This document shows positions 11,300 to 22,586 of a DNA stretch of 64,000 nt, piece after piece; within the stretch, counting starts at the first letter, position 1; each line of letters begins with the position of its first letter. The notes under the pieces were generated by a model. It was not told the origin of the DNA. It did no database searches and worked only from the letters and a program-made list of their open reading frames with translations. Both the position numbers and the translations under genes were made by a program. The stretch is from Macrolepiota albuminosa (lineage: Eukaryota > Basidiomycota > Agaricomycetes > Agaricales > Agaricaceae): NCBI GenBank assembly GCA_027475525.1, contig JAMWFC010000088.1, positions 198,757-262,756 on the forward strand, written 5' to 3'.

Positions 11300-11908
11300 C
11301 CAGGTTCATGGTTCATCACTGAGATTTGATACTGGGGAGTAATCTTTTAGCTCATGTGTAGCAGTCAATAGGTACTCAATGTCGTGTAATGACGCTATGC
11401 TAGAGAGATCAGGCTTGTCTAGACCTTGATCTGAGGTTGGATCAAGATTTCCAGCATCTTGATCAGCAGTTCCCAATCCTAGACTGGATGCTTTGAGTAT
11501 CTCACATTGGGCTCATAATTGTTCTCCTGCTTTGATAGAGTCTTGTACAGCCTTCTGCATACATGTTAAAGGTGCATTGTCAGAATTTGCTCTGGCTGTA
11601 GGGACAGGCATGCAATTTGACCAGCATAGTTAGGAGGATGTGGAAGATTGGGAGGTCCTGCAGGCTGAGATTGTGGCTGAGGGACAGGCTGAGACACCTT
11701 CTGAAGCAATAGAGTCATTGAGGTCGAATGGATCTGACTGATGCTGGGCAATTGGCTGATCTGGCATGATAGAGTCAGGGGGAGAATTCAGTGGTTGAGG
11801 CAGCTCTTTATGACTTTCACTGAATTTGATGTAGTACGTTTTATATATCTTCCCAGTGGCCTTCTCATAGCATCTATAGGCCTTGGAACTCTTAGCATAG
11901 CCTATCAA
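11300..11908 (-). pseudogene. Copia integrase C-terminal region and linker
   Basis: Reads CILIGYAKSSKAYRCY, the conserved segment after the copia integrase core, then a proline/serine-rich linker toward RT. Broken into several frames. Confidence 0.65.
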
Positions 11909-11999
11909 AATACACTTGATTGAACGTGCATATATTTTCAGGTTATATTGAGCCAGAATGAGAACAAATGCTTTGCAGCCTATTTCTCACAAGTAGGAG

Positions 12000-12900
12000 T
12001 AGTTTGGGCACCTGCCAGTCCAAGCTTCATGGGGAGTAAAGCCTTTCATTGACTTAGTCAGTGTCCTTTTGTGCAGGTGTGAAGCAGTCAAATAAAACTC
12101 ATCCTACATGTTAGGTGGACAACCAGCTGCTATCCTCATCGCATGTGCCTTTCCCATAAGGGTGCAATGCATTTGCTTGACACACCCAATATGTGCAGAC
12201 ATATACACTGCCCCGTATTGTTGCTCTGTTCCACAGGAAAGAAGCCATGTTTGCATCTCTCATCTGTCGAGTTCACCATCATGACCAGTCCTGAATTTGC
12301 CAAGCTTTAACTGAGTCTTGTTCTTGCATTCCGTTTGCCAGGCTTTGAGGTGAGTAAAGGCTTCTGCTTTGCTCTTCAGGAGTATTGACCAATGCTCGCT
12401 TGTAAAATCATTGACTATATTCATAATATATCTGTATCCACCATGAGACATAATGGCCTGAGGGCCCATAAAATCAACCCACACTATCTCTAGCTTACAC
12501 GTTGCTTTCCATCCTTCTTCCTGCACCTTTGGTACTGTGTTCTTTGTCTGCTTGCTGAGGATACATGAGTTACACTTTGGTGGTGTTGAGGAAAAGACAG
12601 AGGGCATACCTGGTATTATTCCAGTTCTAGCCATGTCCAGGATGGTCTGGTAATTAGCATGTCCTAGATGATGATGCCAAGTCTCCAGATTGCTAGTGTG
12701 CTGCAGCAGAAGAGCACGATGCTCAGATGAGATAGTACTGAGATTGAGAGCATATAGGTATTGACCTGAGGTGAGTGTTCCTCATGTGACAAGTGTACAC
12801 ATGGATTGATCAATGATTTTAACAGATAAATTGTTGAAAATAGTGTCCAGGCCTGAATGGGTAGCAAGAGAGCTTACAGAGATGAGACAGACTGTTGCAT
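12000..12900 (-). pseudogene. Copia gag-pre-integrase and integrase core
   Basis: The minus strand shows LETWHHHLGHANYQTI (His part of the N-terminal zinc-binding domain), CNSCILSKQ (Cys part), and VWVDFMGP with the first catalytic Asp, then MNIVNDFTSEHW. The downstream portion (KQMHCTLMGKA, KGFTPHEAWTGR) is present but broken by stops. Confidence 0.75.
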
Positions 12901-13027
12901 TTGGGATGTAGAGAGTGTCTTGTAGGATGATATTGGCACCTTTAGCAATGTGAAGTCATATGTCTCCAACCCTGATTGCCATGACTGTGGATCCACCAAG
13001 TCCCTTGACATTCTATGGTGCAATCAG

Positions 13028-13573
13028 TCATAAGGTTGAGAAGTCTGTGTGGCAAGGAGAAATATGAACTGTGGCACTGGAGTTGATGAGAAATGAGATG
13101 GTTTTTAGAAAGTTGACAGGGGAGTGTCCAGATTTCTGTAGTAGTGTTACATTGGTGGTGAGAATGTTCTCTGTGATATGCTCCACATAATCATTCCAGT
13201 CCACTGTGGTGCTGACTTCATCTATGGTGGTAAAACCAATATGTTCCCAGCATTCTGTGCTATGAGTTGTTGCTGACAGAGAGGAAGTGATCTCGGTGAT
13301 GGCTGCAGTTTCTGTGGGAGCAGGCAACTGGCCTAGTTGCAATGGGTCAACATACCACAATTTTCCATCTAGACCTGTGATGGCGACAAAAGACTTTGGA
13401 GACTGCGTGGATGTGGTGGTGGTCTTTTGCTTAGCTGGTATGTTGGTTTTTCCTCTTGATGCCCTCTGTGCTTCCTGGGCTTCAACAATGGATTTTCTGA
13501 CCATGTGCCTCCACCTTTCTGTACACAATATGCCTTGGTATGTCCCTTGCACGGCCTCTTTAGCATGAAGCAA
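13028..13573 (-). pseudogene. Copia protease, active-site Asp replaced
   Basis: Follows the gag knuckle and ends in FLINSSATVHISPCH. In intact copia elements this is a D-S-G-A-T active site, so both the catalytic Asp (now Asn) and the Gly (now Ser) are lost. The ORF lacks other interruptions, but the protease cannot be active. Confidence 0.75.
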
Positions 13574-14421
13574 TTCTCACAGCAGGTTGTACCAGGGCCA
13601 TGGTTGTGCCCTGGTATGTCTGTCAATTGTCCACCCCCTCTCATGCTAAAGGCTGTTGCATGATGGGACTTGGCTTTTGTGTTGAGGATATTTTAAGCAT
13701 TTTCCATGAGCACCTGGATATCAGTAGGATCGCACAGTGCACTCTGAGAGCTCTTACTGATGAGGGTAGAGACAGAATTTTGAAGTGATTCAAAAGATGG
13801 ATCATTAAGACTGTTCAACAAGGTGATGCATATAAAAAGATTTTTATTGACCTGTCCAATGTCGAATGCATGTTTGGCAATATCCGCTATACATCCTGCT
13901 GTGACAGGAAGTGGCTCAGTAGTAGAGCAGTAGGTCAACAGCACTTCCTGAAGAAGCATGATTTGCTGAATAGGCCCCTCCCTCTGTGCTCATGTCTTCA
14001 GATCTGAAAAGCAGGTGGCTGCTCCCTTGTTGGTAAGAAGATCATGGTGCTTGGTATCATCCAATGCTGATTTAATAAAGGTAATGGCGAGATGATTGTT
14101 CAAGGCCCAATTTGCATATGTGTGAGGTTCTATGTCAAGACTCAGATGGGTGGTGATTTCATTGAATACATGTGAGTATATTCTGTTGAGAATAAGCATG
14201 TCTTTAAGCTTTTTGGTCCACAGAGTGAAGTTCCCATCTGCACAGGTATATTTAGAGCCTTCCCACCTGTGGCGTATTATGTGTTTGGGAACAGAAGGAC
14301 TGGTGGCATCAGTGGCCAGAATAGAGGATGTAGAGATGGGAGCCATGGTGAGCAAAATCACAGGAGAATGAGCAGAATTGTAGAGGGAGATAGAGGCAAA
14401 GAATAACGGACAAAGGGACAT
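13369..14421 (-). pseudogene. Copia gag
   Basis: The best start is ATG 14346 (MAPISTSS) in a good context (CTCACC before ATG); an in-frame ATG at 14421 also exists. A helical capsid region (NFTLWTKKLKDML) is interrupted by stops near 13990 and 13693. It ends with a cysteine-rich knuckle-like stretch (CCENCFMLKRPCKGHTKAYC). Confidence 0.7.
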
Positions 14422-14499
14422 GAGGTATGCAACATGACATTTGATAGAAAGCCAAACAGGGGTTTAATCAAAGAATAGCTCAAGAAAGGTCTGGCGTCG

Positions 14500-14737
14500 A
14501 TATACTATTAGAAAGTATTTGATGATATGCCCATAACCTGTTAGAAGCCAAACCTATGAGCAACCTAAGAGCAACTTATGAGTATGTTCTATAAGTACAG
14601 TCAGTTTGTAAGTAAGTCTGTAATTGTTGTAGTTATTCACTCCTCAGTCTAGTATAAGAGACTGAGGGGCACATCTATGGTAGCGTAAAATATATAGGTA
14701 TGTGAGACAATGAAAGGGACTAGTGAAAGGGATGAAG
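14500..14737 (-). repeat. Probable copia 5' LTR with CTCAGTC/GACTGAG hairpin
   Basis: Lies between the gag leader and a second LTR fragment. The minus strand has CTATATATTTTA (TATA-like) then CCTCAGTC-10nt-GACTGAGG, a hairpin shared with 31107-31250 and about 6670. The ends are estimates. Confidence 0.45.
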
Positions 14738-14743
14738 ACAATG

Positions 14744-15003
14744 ACACTTGTCTGAATGGTAGCTAAAGAACCAGAGCACCTCAAGGGCTGAGAGTAGTAC
14801 TAACAGATAGTGTTAAAAGAATAGAAACAGTAAAATGAAATAATGTCAGAAGAAATAAGAGAATGAATGAAGGGAGAGTGAAGAGATAAGGAGTGAGAAA
14901 AGGAAGAAATGAGGAGTCCCCTGACACTGAAATAAGAGAATGAATGAAGGGAGAGTGAAGAGATAAGGAGTGAGAAAAGGAAGAAATGAGGAGTCCCCTG
15001 ACA
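14744..15003 (-). repeat. Truncated copia-type LTR (5' half)
   Basis: Same family as 10073-10561. The minus strand begins TGTCAGGGGACTCC at 15003 and loses similarity at about 14744, after CAGACAAGTGT. It contains one of the 77-bp perfect tandem duplications. Confidence 0.8.
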
Positions 15004-15005
15004 CT
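14852..15005. repeat. 77-bp perfect tandem duplication (1 of 13)
   Basis: Units 14852-14928 and 14929-15005 are identical. It lies in LTR DNA; the homologous LTR at 10073-10561 has a single copy. Probably an assembly artefact. Confidence 0.9.
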
Positions 15006-15302
15006 CTCCAACACTGGACCTCATGGAGCAAAAGAGAGAAACAGACCCATATTGGATAGTCAAGAGAATGAAAAAAAGATTACCTGAATGACAGGAGCAG
15101 GAGCAGAAGCAGACTCAGACAGCCACTGCAACAGTACAGCAAGGGGCCTCCTGCTTCCAAGCCCCCCTTTCCTAGCACCCCACCCCAGTTACTGCATAAT
15201 CTTGAGCACACACCCATTCTCCCAGAGGGCTTTTCAACAATTCTCCTGTCCACTCCACCATGGTATAACCTCTGCCCCAAACAGAGGGCCTACTTTGACC
15301 TC
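15004..15302. other. No gene recognised
   Basis: CA/CT-rich DNA with no coding domain on either strand. Confidence 0.4.
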
Positions 15303-15472
15303 TACTTGGACCGGATACAAGAGTGATTACTCATATATACTGAACTCAGAAATGATGGGAATATTTGACAAAAGTTTTATACAAATTATTTTGGCTATGG
15401 ATTGAGTGGATATAAAATGTTCCTCTGCTCTCTCCTCAACAATTCTCAGATCTTGCACTTTAGTCGACTTCA
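15303..15472 (+). repeat. Upstream copy of terpene synthase promoter-like repeat
   Basis: A 170-bp direct copy of 15733-15905, differing at a few bases and lacking one ctc triplet. It includes the TATAAAA box (15411) and the CT-rich tract, but is followed by unrelated sequence, not by the gene. Confidence 0.85.
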
Positions 15473-15732
15473 GTGATAACAGTATATTAAGGGAAGACAG
15501 AATGAGATTAATGAATCGGTAAATAAAGTATCAGACGCTTACGGTGACCACTGGCGTCTAACAATGTTTGCATACGGTGAGGAGCCAAGAATACGTGACT
15601 CATGTGGCGGTAAAAGGATGTACTTGGCATCAGACACACCTCAGTCTGTATGGCAATGACTGGTTTGTATCGCCCCTTTCCATACACAGTGTAATATAAT
15701 AACGAGTGCCAGTTTGAACCACTTTACATAGG
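15473..15732. other. 260-bp spacer between promoter repeats, transposon-like
   Basis: Contains the 'gacgcttacggtg' motif at about 15536, also seen near 31380, just after atca, which suggests an LTR end plus primer site, and a small AGACGC...GCGTCT inverted repeat. No coding sequence. Confidence 0.4.
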
Positions 15733-15905
15733 TACTTGGACCAGATACAAGAGCGATTACTCATATATACTGAACTCAGAAATGATGGGAATATTTGACG
15801 AAAGTTTTATACAAATTATTTTGGCTATGGATTGAGCGGATATAAAATGTTTCTCTTCTCTCTCCTCCTCAACAATTCTCAGATCTTGCACTTTAGTCAA
15901 CTTCA
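15733..15905 (+). promoter_or_regulatory. Core promoter region of the terpene synthase
   Basis: TATAAAA at 15841-15847 lies about 70 bp before the ATG at 15917, followed by a CT-rich tract (ctcttctctctcctcctc) typical of fungal transcription start regions. The whole block is duplicated at 15303-15472. Confidence 0.6.
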
Positions 15906-15916
15906 CCTATTTTACA

Positions 15917-17147
15917 ATGGTACAGTACCACATACCGAACATCTTGACCCACCTGCTGTCATACAGCAAACCTAACAATCCAAACTACGATATTTTGGTG
16001 GCAGAACATATGGAATGGATCGATGCCTGCGGCTCTGCCAGCGACGCACATAAGATGGTAGAACCAACCTATTTTGTTACATTCCAGTACTGATTTTCCC
16101 CTATTCTCAAGGCTTGGAAACACGCAGATATATCTCTTCTCACTGCAGAGCATTCCCAACATTGAGTCTGGGGCCTTTGCGCACTTGCATCAAATATTTG
16201 ACAAGTGGCTTCCTTCTAGACCAGTTAACGTAAGTGTCTAAAAGCTTGGGAGCCAACATGAATAATAGCGACATCTAGTGACGCACCCACTACTGCTGTT
16301 GAAGCCAAGAAATGGGCAGATATCTACAAGCAAGCGTTCAGACAGACATTACAAGAAGCAGAAGGACCCACAGCTATCATTAACAAGTTGTGTATCCCAC
16401 AATAGCCGTGCTCTTTGACAGCGTCCATTGATTCTTTGATATAGTTTGGCAAAACACATGGTGAACGCCATCGAGGACCCATACTGGTTGTCTCTTGTCA
16501 GGAAAAACATCCTCCTCGCAGATAGCATGGCGAAAGAAGCTGCAGATCATGAAAACCCTAATCCTGAAATTACCCTTGAGGAGTACATGAAGGTTCGACG
16601 AGACACAATCGGCGCTCACCAACTTTTTGACTTTGGGCGCTGGATGCACAGATTAGACATCTCAAATGATGTCTTGACACATCCTGACATTGTTAACATA
16701 GAAAATCAGTTCATTGACCTTGTTTCTCTTGCAAATGTCAGTCACCCTTCCAAGCTCAGTATCATACTGCGTGCTGATTCTTGGTCATAGGACCTCTATT
16801 CATATAGGAAGAAATGCTTCGAGTGTGACCCAAGCCATAATTATATAACTATCGCTTTCAGAGATCCTGTTACTAACCTGCACGAGAACAACCTTCAGGG
16901 CGCAATCTATACTTGCCGAAAGTTCTGCCAAGTATTGAGAGATATGGAGCATCAAAAGAAAACGCTACCGTCATTCGGGAAGAGCATAGATGCCCAAGTT
17001 GCCAAATATATCGAAATGGTGACGGATGTCATCGTTGGAACGATCCAGTGGAGTCTCGAGTGTGGGAGATATGGGCATTTTGGAACCCTTGGCACTGTAA
17101 AGGCACTGGTTTGGGGGGATGTAGTGTTTAATATGGATTTCTTGTAG
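15917..17147 (+). pseudogene. Sesquiterpene synthase (terpene cyclase class I), frameshifted, five exons
   Basis: Exons: 15917-16057, 16112-16229, 16279-16389, 16445-16736, 16791-17147. All four introns are GT-AG and 49-55 bp; two have CTGAT-type branch sites. The model gives about 339 residues, usual for basidiomycete sesquiterpene synthases. Family patterns: IPNILTHLL at the N-terminus, aspartate-rich motif D-Q-L-T-D formed across the second intron, YMKVRRDTIGA, NSE-type motif N-D-L-Y-S-Y-R-K-K across the fourth intron, and WSLECGRY near the end. Expected role: metal-dependent cyclisation of farnesyl diphosphate. Oddities: exon 2 is 118 bp and needs one more base near 16148 to keep frame; the NSE glutamate position is Lys (AAA at 16812). 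The apparent stop at 16788-16790 is the 3' splice site. Recognition is from memory of the family. Confidence 0.8.
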
Positions 17148-17474
17148 AAATATCACAGGAAGCCGAAATTTCAGTCCCACTATGGAGACTTCGTCGGAAA
17201 TATTTTTCATTCATTAACATCCAACACCACGATGTGAGCACTGAGCATTGAAATGAATTTGGATATGTCTGATTAGCAAAAGACTGACATCAGAGGAGCT
17301 GGACATGCATAACAGTGAAGAAAGTTCCAACGAAGCCATTGAAAGAGAAACAAAGAGAGTGGCGCATATCAAGAAGTCACGTGTAGAGTTGGCAATTGCT
17401 GGAAATGATGGAACCAGAAATGGTAGACATCAAGGGCGGCAATTCTCGATTTGTGGTACTTTGTAGCGTAGTCC
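17148..17474. other. 3' flank of the terpene synthase, no gene seen
   Basis: Mixed-composition DNA up to the first LTR base of element B. Possibly 3' UTR and downstream sequence; no terminator or domain recognised. Confidence 0.4.
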
Positions 17475-17628
17475 GCTATGTGGCGTTGGCCACATAGCTT
17501 TACTTACTATAGTAGATATTATATTATATTTATTATAATATAATATTAATAGCTATGTGGCGTTGGCCACATAGCTTTACTTACTATAGTAGATATTATA
17601 TTATATTTATTATAATATAATATTAATA
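17475..17628. repeat. 77-bp perfect tandem duplication (2 of 13), at the element B 5' LTR
   Basis: Units 17475-17551 and 17552-17628 are identical and include four flanking bases plus the LTR head. The 3' LTR has this segment once, and with one unit removed the 5' LTR is the same 222 bp. Confidence 0.9.
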
Positions 17629-17777
17629 TATTAATTACTTTACCCTATATATACGTACATATGTGCTGCTTATTAAGCAGCTTATTTTTGTTGTATACTA
17701 CATTGTCAATAGACCGGTCTGGTCTGATTCAGTGTTGTGTGCACACTAAGCTCTATAAACTTTGTAACTTCGTTACA
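17556..17777 (+). repeat. Element B 5' LTR
   Basis: 222 bp, TGTGGCGTTGGCC...CTTCGTTACA. Contains a palindromic AT-rich stretch, CTATATATACG as a possible TATA, and a tgctgcttattaagcagc hairpin. It matches the 3' LTR at 29872-30093 except for three bases. Confidence 0.9.
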
Positions 17778-17884
17778 TTTTTTTGAATCCGCCAGCTAGG
17801 ATCTATTGCCTAGCATCCGACGTCAGTCGCTGAGTTCGTTGACAGAACTCTATCAGCTTCTTGAGCTTCTTGCACAGCCACACC

Positions 17885-20575
17885 ATGCAAATTTCAAACA
17901 GGGGATTGATGAGTAATCCCATACCTGCAGTGCCCACTGACAGCGGGCGAAATGCCCACGACCTACGGGGAGACCCAGCAGACACCCAGGACACGTCAGC
18001 GTCCAATGCGGGTCAGGTAAGACCCAAGGCTCGAGACTGAGGTCAGAGTACCGACCTGGCCGGGAATGAGAGCGAGGCCCGGAGAGCTGAAAGCTCACAG
18101 CAGGACGGTCTGCAACGCCTCCAGGACAAGATGCCCGGGGGATTAACGCCCCCAGTTATGCAGCTGCCAGGAGAACTGCGACAGTCTAGCCGATTGGCTT
18201 CTAAAGGACCCCTGGAGGACAGCCAACAGTCAACCAGCGCCTATGGCGCCCCAGGAGATGCCGAGTCGTCAGTACGGACTGGGAGAGCCATCCCTCCGAG
18301 CCGGAGTAGTGGGACCAGGCAGTCCACCACAGGCTCAATGCCTTTTAAAATAGCAGAAGCCCGCATAGAGGAGGTACCGGAGGAGGCTGCAAGGCCTGAA
18401 GTATCCCACACGGAAAACCAATTCCCACGCACACCAGCAGTGGAGGAAGCTCCAGAGGTTGTAGAGCTTCCAGAGGAGGTGATGGAGTCGTCAAGTGATG
18501 ACGACGCCGGAGCAGAGGAACAGCGGCTGAAAACCGCGTACACTGTGTGCTTGCGGGTGTTCTGGGACTTGCACCCAGAGGTGATGAAATACACCACCCA
18601 AGCACGACTCGAGCGCTACGCGTCAGCCCATATAGTAGCACTTAGGCGACAAGGGCACGAAGTGCCCAATGTATTCAGTACAAAATATACTGATTTAATG
18701 GTGAGAGTGCTCACAATGGAGCTGCAAATGTATGTGCAGCGGAAGGCCACACGGCAATTGGGGGCCTTGACCCCCTGGAGCCACACGTCCGAGGAATGCT
18801 CGGCACAACACAATCAATACGTCGGAATCGAGCTAGTGGAGGCACTAGCATGGGCGCAGGAAGTGCCCAAAGTAAGACCGGTGAGTACTTTTTATACTCC
18901 AGCAGGACAAGGGTGGCGTGAGGAGCCCCCACACATGCATAACCAAGACTGTAGAACAGATATGTCAGGTCCGGATGGGCACGATAGTACCGTGCTCAAG
19001 GTGGAGAGCGAGGCATCTGTGATGCCGCGCGTGCCCATGGCCGAAACGTTGAGCGACAGAGTCGCGTATCAACGTATGCGCAATGGCAACCTCAGGACTA
19101 AGGGACAGTCCCTTATCGACAATCAAGGCATTGTATTTGAGGGCACTAAGCCCATTGACGAGATGCGTCGTCAATTTGTCACGCAGGGTCAGGAGAATCA
19201 AGCTTCTCCAGTTCCAGGGCGGCGCAACAATCATGATCAAGGAGACTTCCTCAGTTGAGATGGCACCACGAGACGTGATGTCCCTGGTAACGGCCGGGAT
19301 GATGGCCCTAGGTCGACTCCTCAAGATGAGGGCAATTATGCCCACAGTCGAGGAGGTTCGGGACGTCCTCCGCAGGGTGGACGAGGGAAGTCACTTCCCC
19401 ATGCCGCTGATTTGGCGACTAGATCCCGGGGTCAGCGGGAGACCAATCAAATGCATCGTGAAGCCATGCACAATCGCCTGCATCAAGTAGTCGATGATGC
19501 CCTGGGTGTAACCTTACGGTTACCAGACGGAGTAAAGCTGCATAAAGCAGACAGTAGGCACATTTGCGCCTATACAGGCGCGTCCAAGTTCAGCGACCTG
19601 GAAGACTGGGCGATGGATGTATGCACCCATCTCGCCATGTGCTTATATGGAGGTGACCGTATGGAATGAGAACAAATCTTTGTTCTGCCTGAATTCTTGG
19701 CCGGAGAGGCCATGGGATGGTTTCGATGGGCAGTACTGCACGTCAACCATGTCCAATATGACTGGACGTTCAAAGGAGTCCTTACAGGACTGTACAATCG
19801 ATTTGTACACCCCTCAACGCTCCAGGATGCAAGGCGGGACTTCCAGTCTGCCAAGTACACTGAGAAGTTGGGAGTGCAAGGGTTCTATGATACCCTTAAT
19901 GACCATGCCCAGAACATGGCAGTATACCCGGACGGGTATACAATGCTCGAAACGTTCCTGGATGGCATTCCAGCGGACATGCACCGCTATTTGATATGTG
20001 AGGACGGATTGTCCCCAGAAGTCAACGATGTGGAAGAGTTTGTGGCATATGCCATCAGGTATGAGCATTCGCTGAAGACTGCTAACCACTACAAACATCG
20101 GAGTGGACACAAAGGAGGACCCAGGTGACTACTGCCTGGTGGGACACCCTCACGGGGTCAGCATGTGGGGACCTTCCTGGCCAAAAAGACCGATTTGGAC
20201 CATGACCGCAACACGCGGTTTGTTGTACGCAGAACCCCTGCTGCAAACTGAGGGCGGAGCCGCCCACGCCCAGATCGGGCGCTGGACAGAGAACGTCCTA
20301 AACCAAGGCCGGACTTCAAGCCGGCCAACCCACCAGGGCAGACGGGGACTTGCTTTGCATGTGGCCAACCAGGCCACTACGCTACTAACTGTCCCACAAA
20401 GCCAGGAGCCCTGAGGAAGGGATATACACCCCGTGCCCACCTTCGAGCTGCACATACTGCAGCCGCGAGTAGGAGTGACGGAGATGTTTCTGCCAAGTCT
20501 GAGGCAGAGCACCCCACAAACGACCAGGAGCCCCCAGAGAAGGCATCAGGCGCCGAGCCCGAGAGGGTGGGAGGA
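17885..20575 (+). pseudogene. Element B gag with CCHC zinc knuckle
   Basis: The ATG at 17885 opens a frame that stays constant to about 20570 and is broken only by TGA codons at 18038, 19256, 19667, 20126 and 20249. An acidic, disordered N-terminus (EEVPEEAARPEV; ESSSDDDAGAEE) is followed by a helical segment (LHPEVMKYTTQARLERYASAH) and a capsid-like region (FVLPEFLAGEAMGWFRW, LTGLYNRFVHPSTL, YTEKLGVQGFYDTL). The knuckle CFACGQPGHYATNC is at 20351-20392. Homologous segments occur in order in element B'. A frameshift near 20570 leads into the protease frame. Confidence 0.85.
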
Positions 20576-21196
20576 GTACGTCACAGTCGACGTATATGAC
20601 AACGTCTATAACAACAAGTACTACAGTCGTGACAGCGACTCCGAGTGCCTAGCGGCGATGACGGATTGGCCGTCTATAAATGATCCCGAAAAGAATAACG
20701 TGGTTCGGATGAAGAAGATGACTCTTCATCATGCAGAGGGCACTTTGCAGCGCCCTACATTGAAACAAGCAGACAAGGAGTGCCTGGTCTCGTATGTGGA
20801 CATAGACGGCCACAAGGCATGGACCCTATGGGACTCTGGGAGTACTACATCCAGTTTGCCCATGTGTACGGAATATCCGTGCAGGAGTTGGATACGCCAT
20901 TGGCATTACAGCTGGGCACCGTAGGGAGCCGAGCCATGGTGCAGTATGGGACAAATGTGAATGTCCAAATGCTGGGCTCACGTAGCCGGGAATACATGGA
21001 TATAGCAAACTTCGATTGCTACGATATGATACTGGGAACACCATTCATGCGGCGTAACAAAGTCATATTAGACTTTGACCATTGTCAGGTGCTAGTGAAT
21101 GGGAAAGTGATCCCAGCCAAGCAAGCTACAGCAGACGACACTGATAATCGTCTGCGATGTCATCGCACTACGGAGAAATGCAAGGACTCTCCATGA
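20576..21196 (+). pseudogene. Element B retropepsin-like protease
   Basis: Active site WDSGSTT near 20830; a small deletion just after it removes a few residues and shifts the frame. B' has intervening residues here (WDSGSTTTGVTP). The second half continues in the next frame (REYMDIANFDCYDMILGTPFMRR), with ILGTPFM as the C-terminal retropepsin signature. Ends at TGA 21194. Confidence 0.8.
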
Positions 21197-22068
21197 CTTG
21201 GCTGGCGCAGAGTGCCGGCCATGGAGGATGTGGAGGAGGAAGTGCAGGCTATGCCTGGACTGAGCGCAGACCACAACGTGGTAATGATGAGCAAGGAGGA
21301 GTATCAAGCCTCCAAGAGGAGCAACGAGCGAATAATCGCTCCTGATATTCGAGGCGCAAAGCCTCCAGACAAGCGCCATCGAAAGGTGAGACAACGGGAG
21401 GACTCAGTGGATGTATGTCCACCTACGTCCTCACGGGTCAAGTTGAAAGACTTGAAAGACAGCATCCGAGAGGTGGAAGCCTCAGGAGAGGGGGACACAC
21501 GGTCCCTATGGGAGCAACCAGCCCCCCTGCCGGAGTACGACTGGGCATATGACCCCCAAATGCCGCAAGAGTGGAACGAGCTGGTGGCAGCCACATGTGC
21601 GCGAAATGCGCACCAGAGACGGATGACTGTCAAATCAGCGTATCGCCAGCCAGCCTCGGACGAGGTGTCTGTAGCGTACTCACTTGTACGTGAGGGAAAA
21701 AGCCTCATGGCTTATAAGGCAGCGGCAGCGAGTGCTCCGCTGAGACTACATATACCCAAGGACAGTGTCAATTGGGTGCTTGCAATGCACAAGCAGTATG
21801 CACCGCCGCCTCAGCCACCTGCAGAGATGGTGGAAGTACTTTCCCCAGTGTGTATAAAGGGGAAGCAGAAGGCGACAAGCCTTCGTGAGGAAGATATACC
21901 TTGATTGCATCAGCAATGGCAAGAAGAATTTGCCGATATGGTCAACGGGACCAAGGAGGAGCTCCCGCCATGGCGGGAGGTGAACCATGAGATCAATCTC
22001 ATAGACGAGAGCAAGCAGTATAAGTACCACTTGCCGCGCTGCCCGCACGCACTCCAGGAGCAACTACG

Positions 22069-22222
22069 TGATAAAACTAATCGCTATTTGAATGCTCAAT
22101 GGTGGTCCCCATGCACCACCGCTCAAGCTGCACCATTATTGTGCATGATAAAACTAATCGCTATTTGAATGCTCAATGGTGGTCCCCATGCACCACCGCT
22201 CAAGCTGCACCATTATTGTGCA
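22069..22222. repeat. 77-bp perfect tandem duplication (3 of 13), in RT
   Basis: Identical adjacent units; shifts the pol frame at the RT start. Removal restores it. Confidence 0.9.
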
Positions 22223-22432
22223 TCCCGAAGAAGGATGGAACCCTTTGAACAGCTCTTGATGCATGTCAGCGCAATGACAACACCATAAAGGATGTAACTC
22301 CTTTACCAGATCAGGAGGTGATCCAGGAAGACGTGGCTCGGGCGAAGTATCGCTCAAAGATTGACCTTACTGATGCTTACAAGCAGGTGCACATTCGCAC
22401 CGAAGACGTACCCAAGACCGTATTTGCATCGA

Positions 22433-22586
22433 TCATGGGCACGTTCACAAGCAACATAATGCAGATTGGAGACTGTAATGCTCCAGCAACTTTCCAGAGG
22501 CTAATGACCTCATGGGCACGTTCACAAGCAACATAATGCAGATTGGAGACTGTAATGCTCCAGCAACTTTCCAGAGGCTAATGACC
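22433..22586. repeat. 77-bp perfect tandem duplication (4 of 13), in RT
   Basis: Identical adjacent units just before the YLDD box; the repeated stretch encodes GTFTSNIMQIGDCNAPATFQ twice in different frames. Removal restores frame. Confidence 0.9.

Larger units (their letters stand above)
9245..14421 (-). mobile_element. Ty1/copia retrotransposon, heavily decayed
   Basis: Leftward order is gag, protease, integrase, reverse transcriptase, RNase H, which is the copia order. Every domain contains stops or frameshifts. A solo LTR of another family (10073-10561) interrupts the RT. A probable 5' LTR lies at about 14500-14737; the 3' LTR is not visible because the solo gypsy LTR follows RNase H directly. 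Confidence 0.85.

Noticed and set aside
16446..16790. A free-standing 114-codon ORF ending at TAG 16790
   Set aside because: The TAG is the 3' splice site of an intron (16737-16790); the reading frame continues in the next exon of the terpene synthase.
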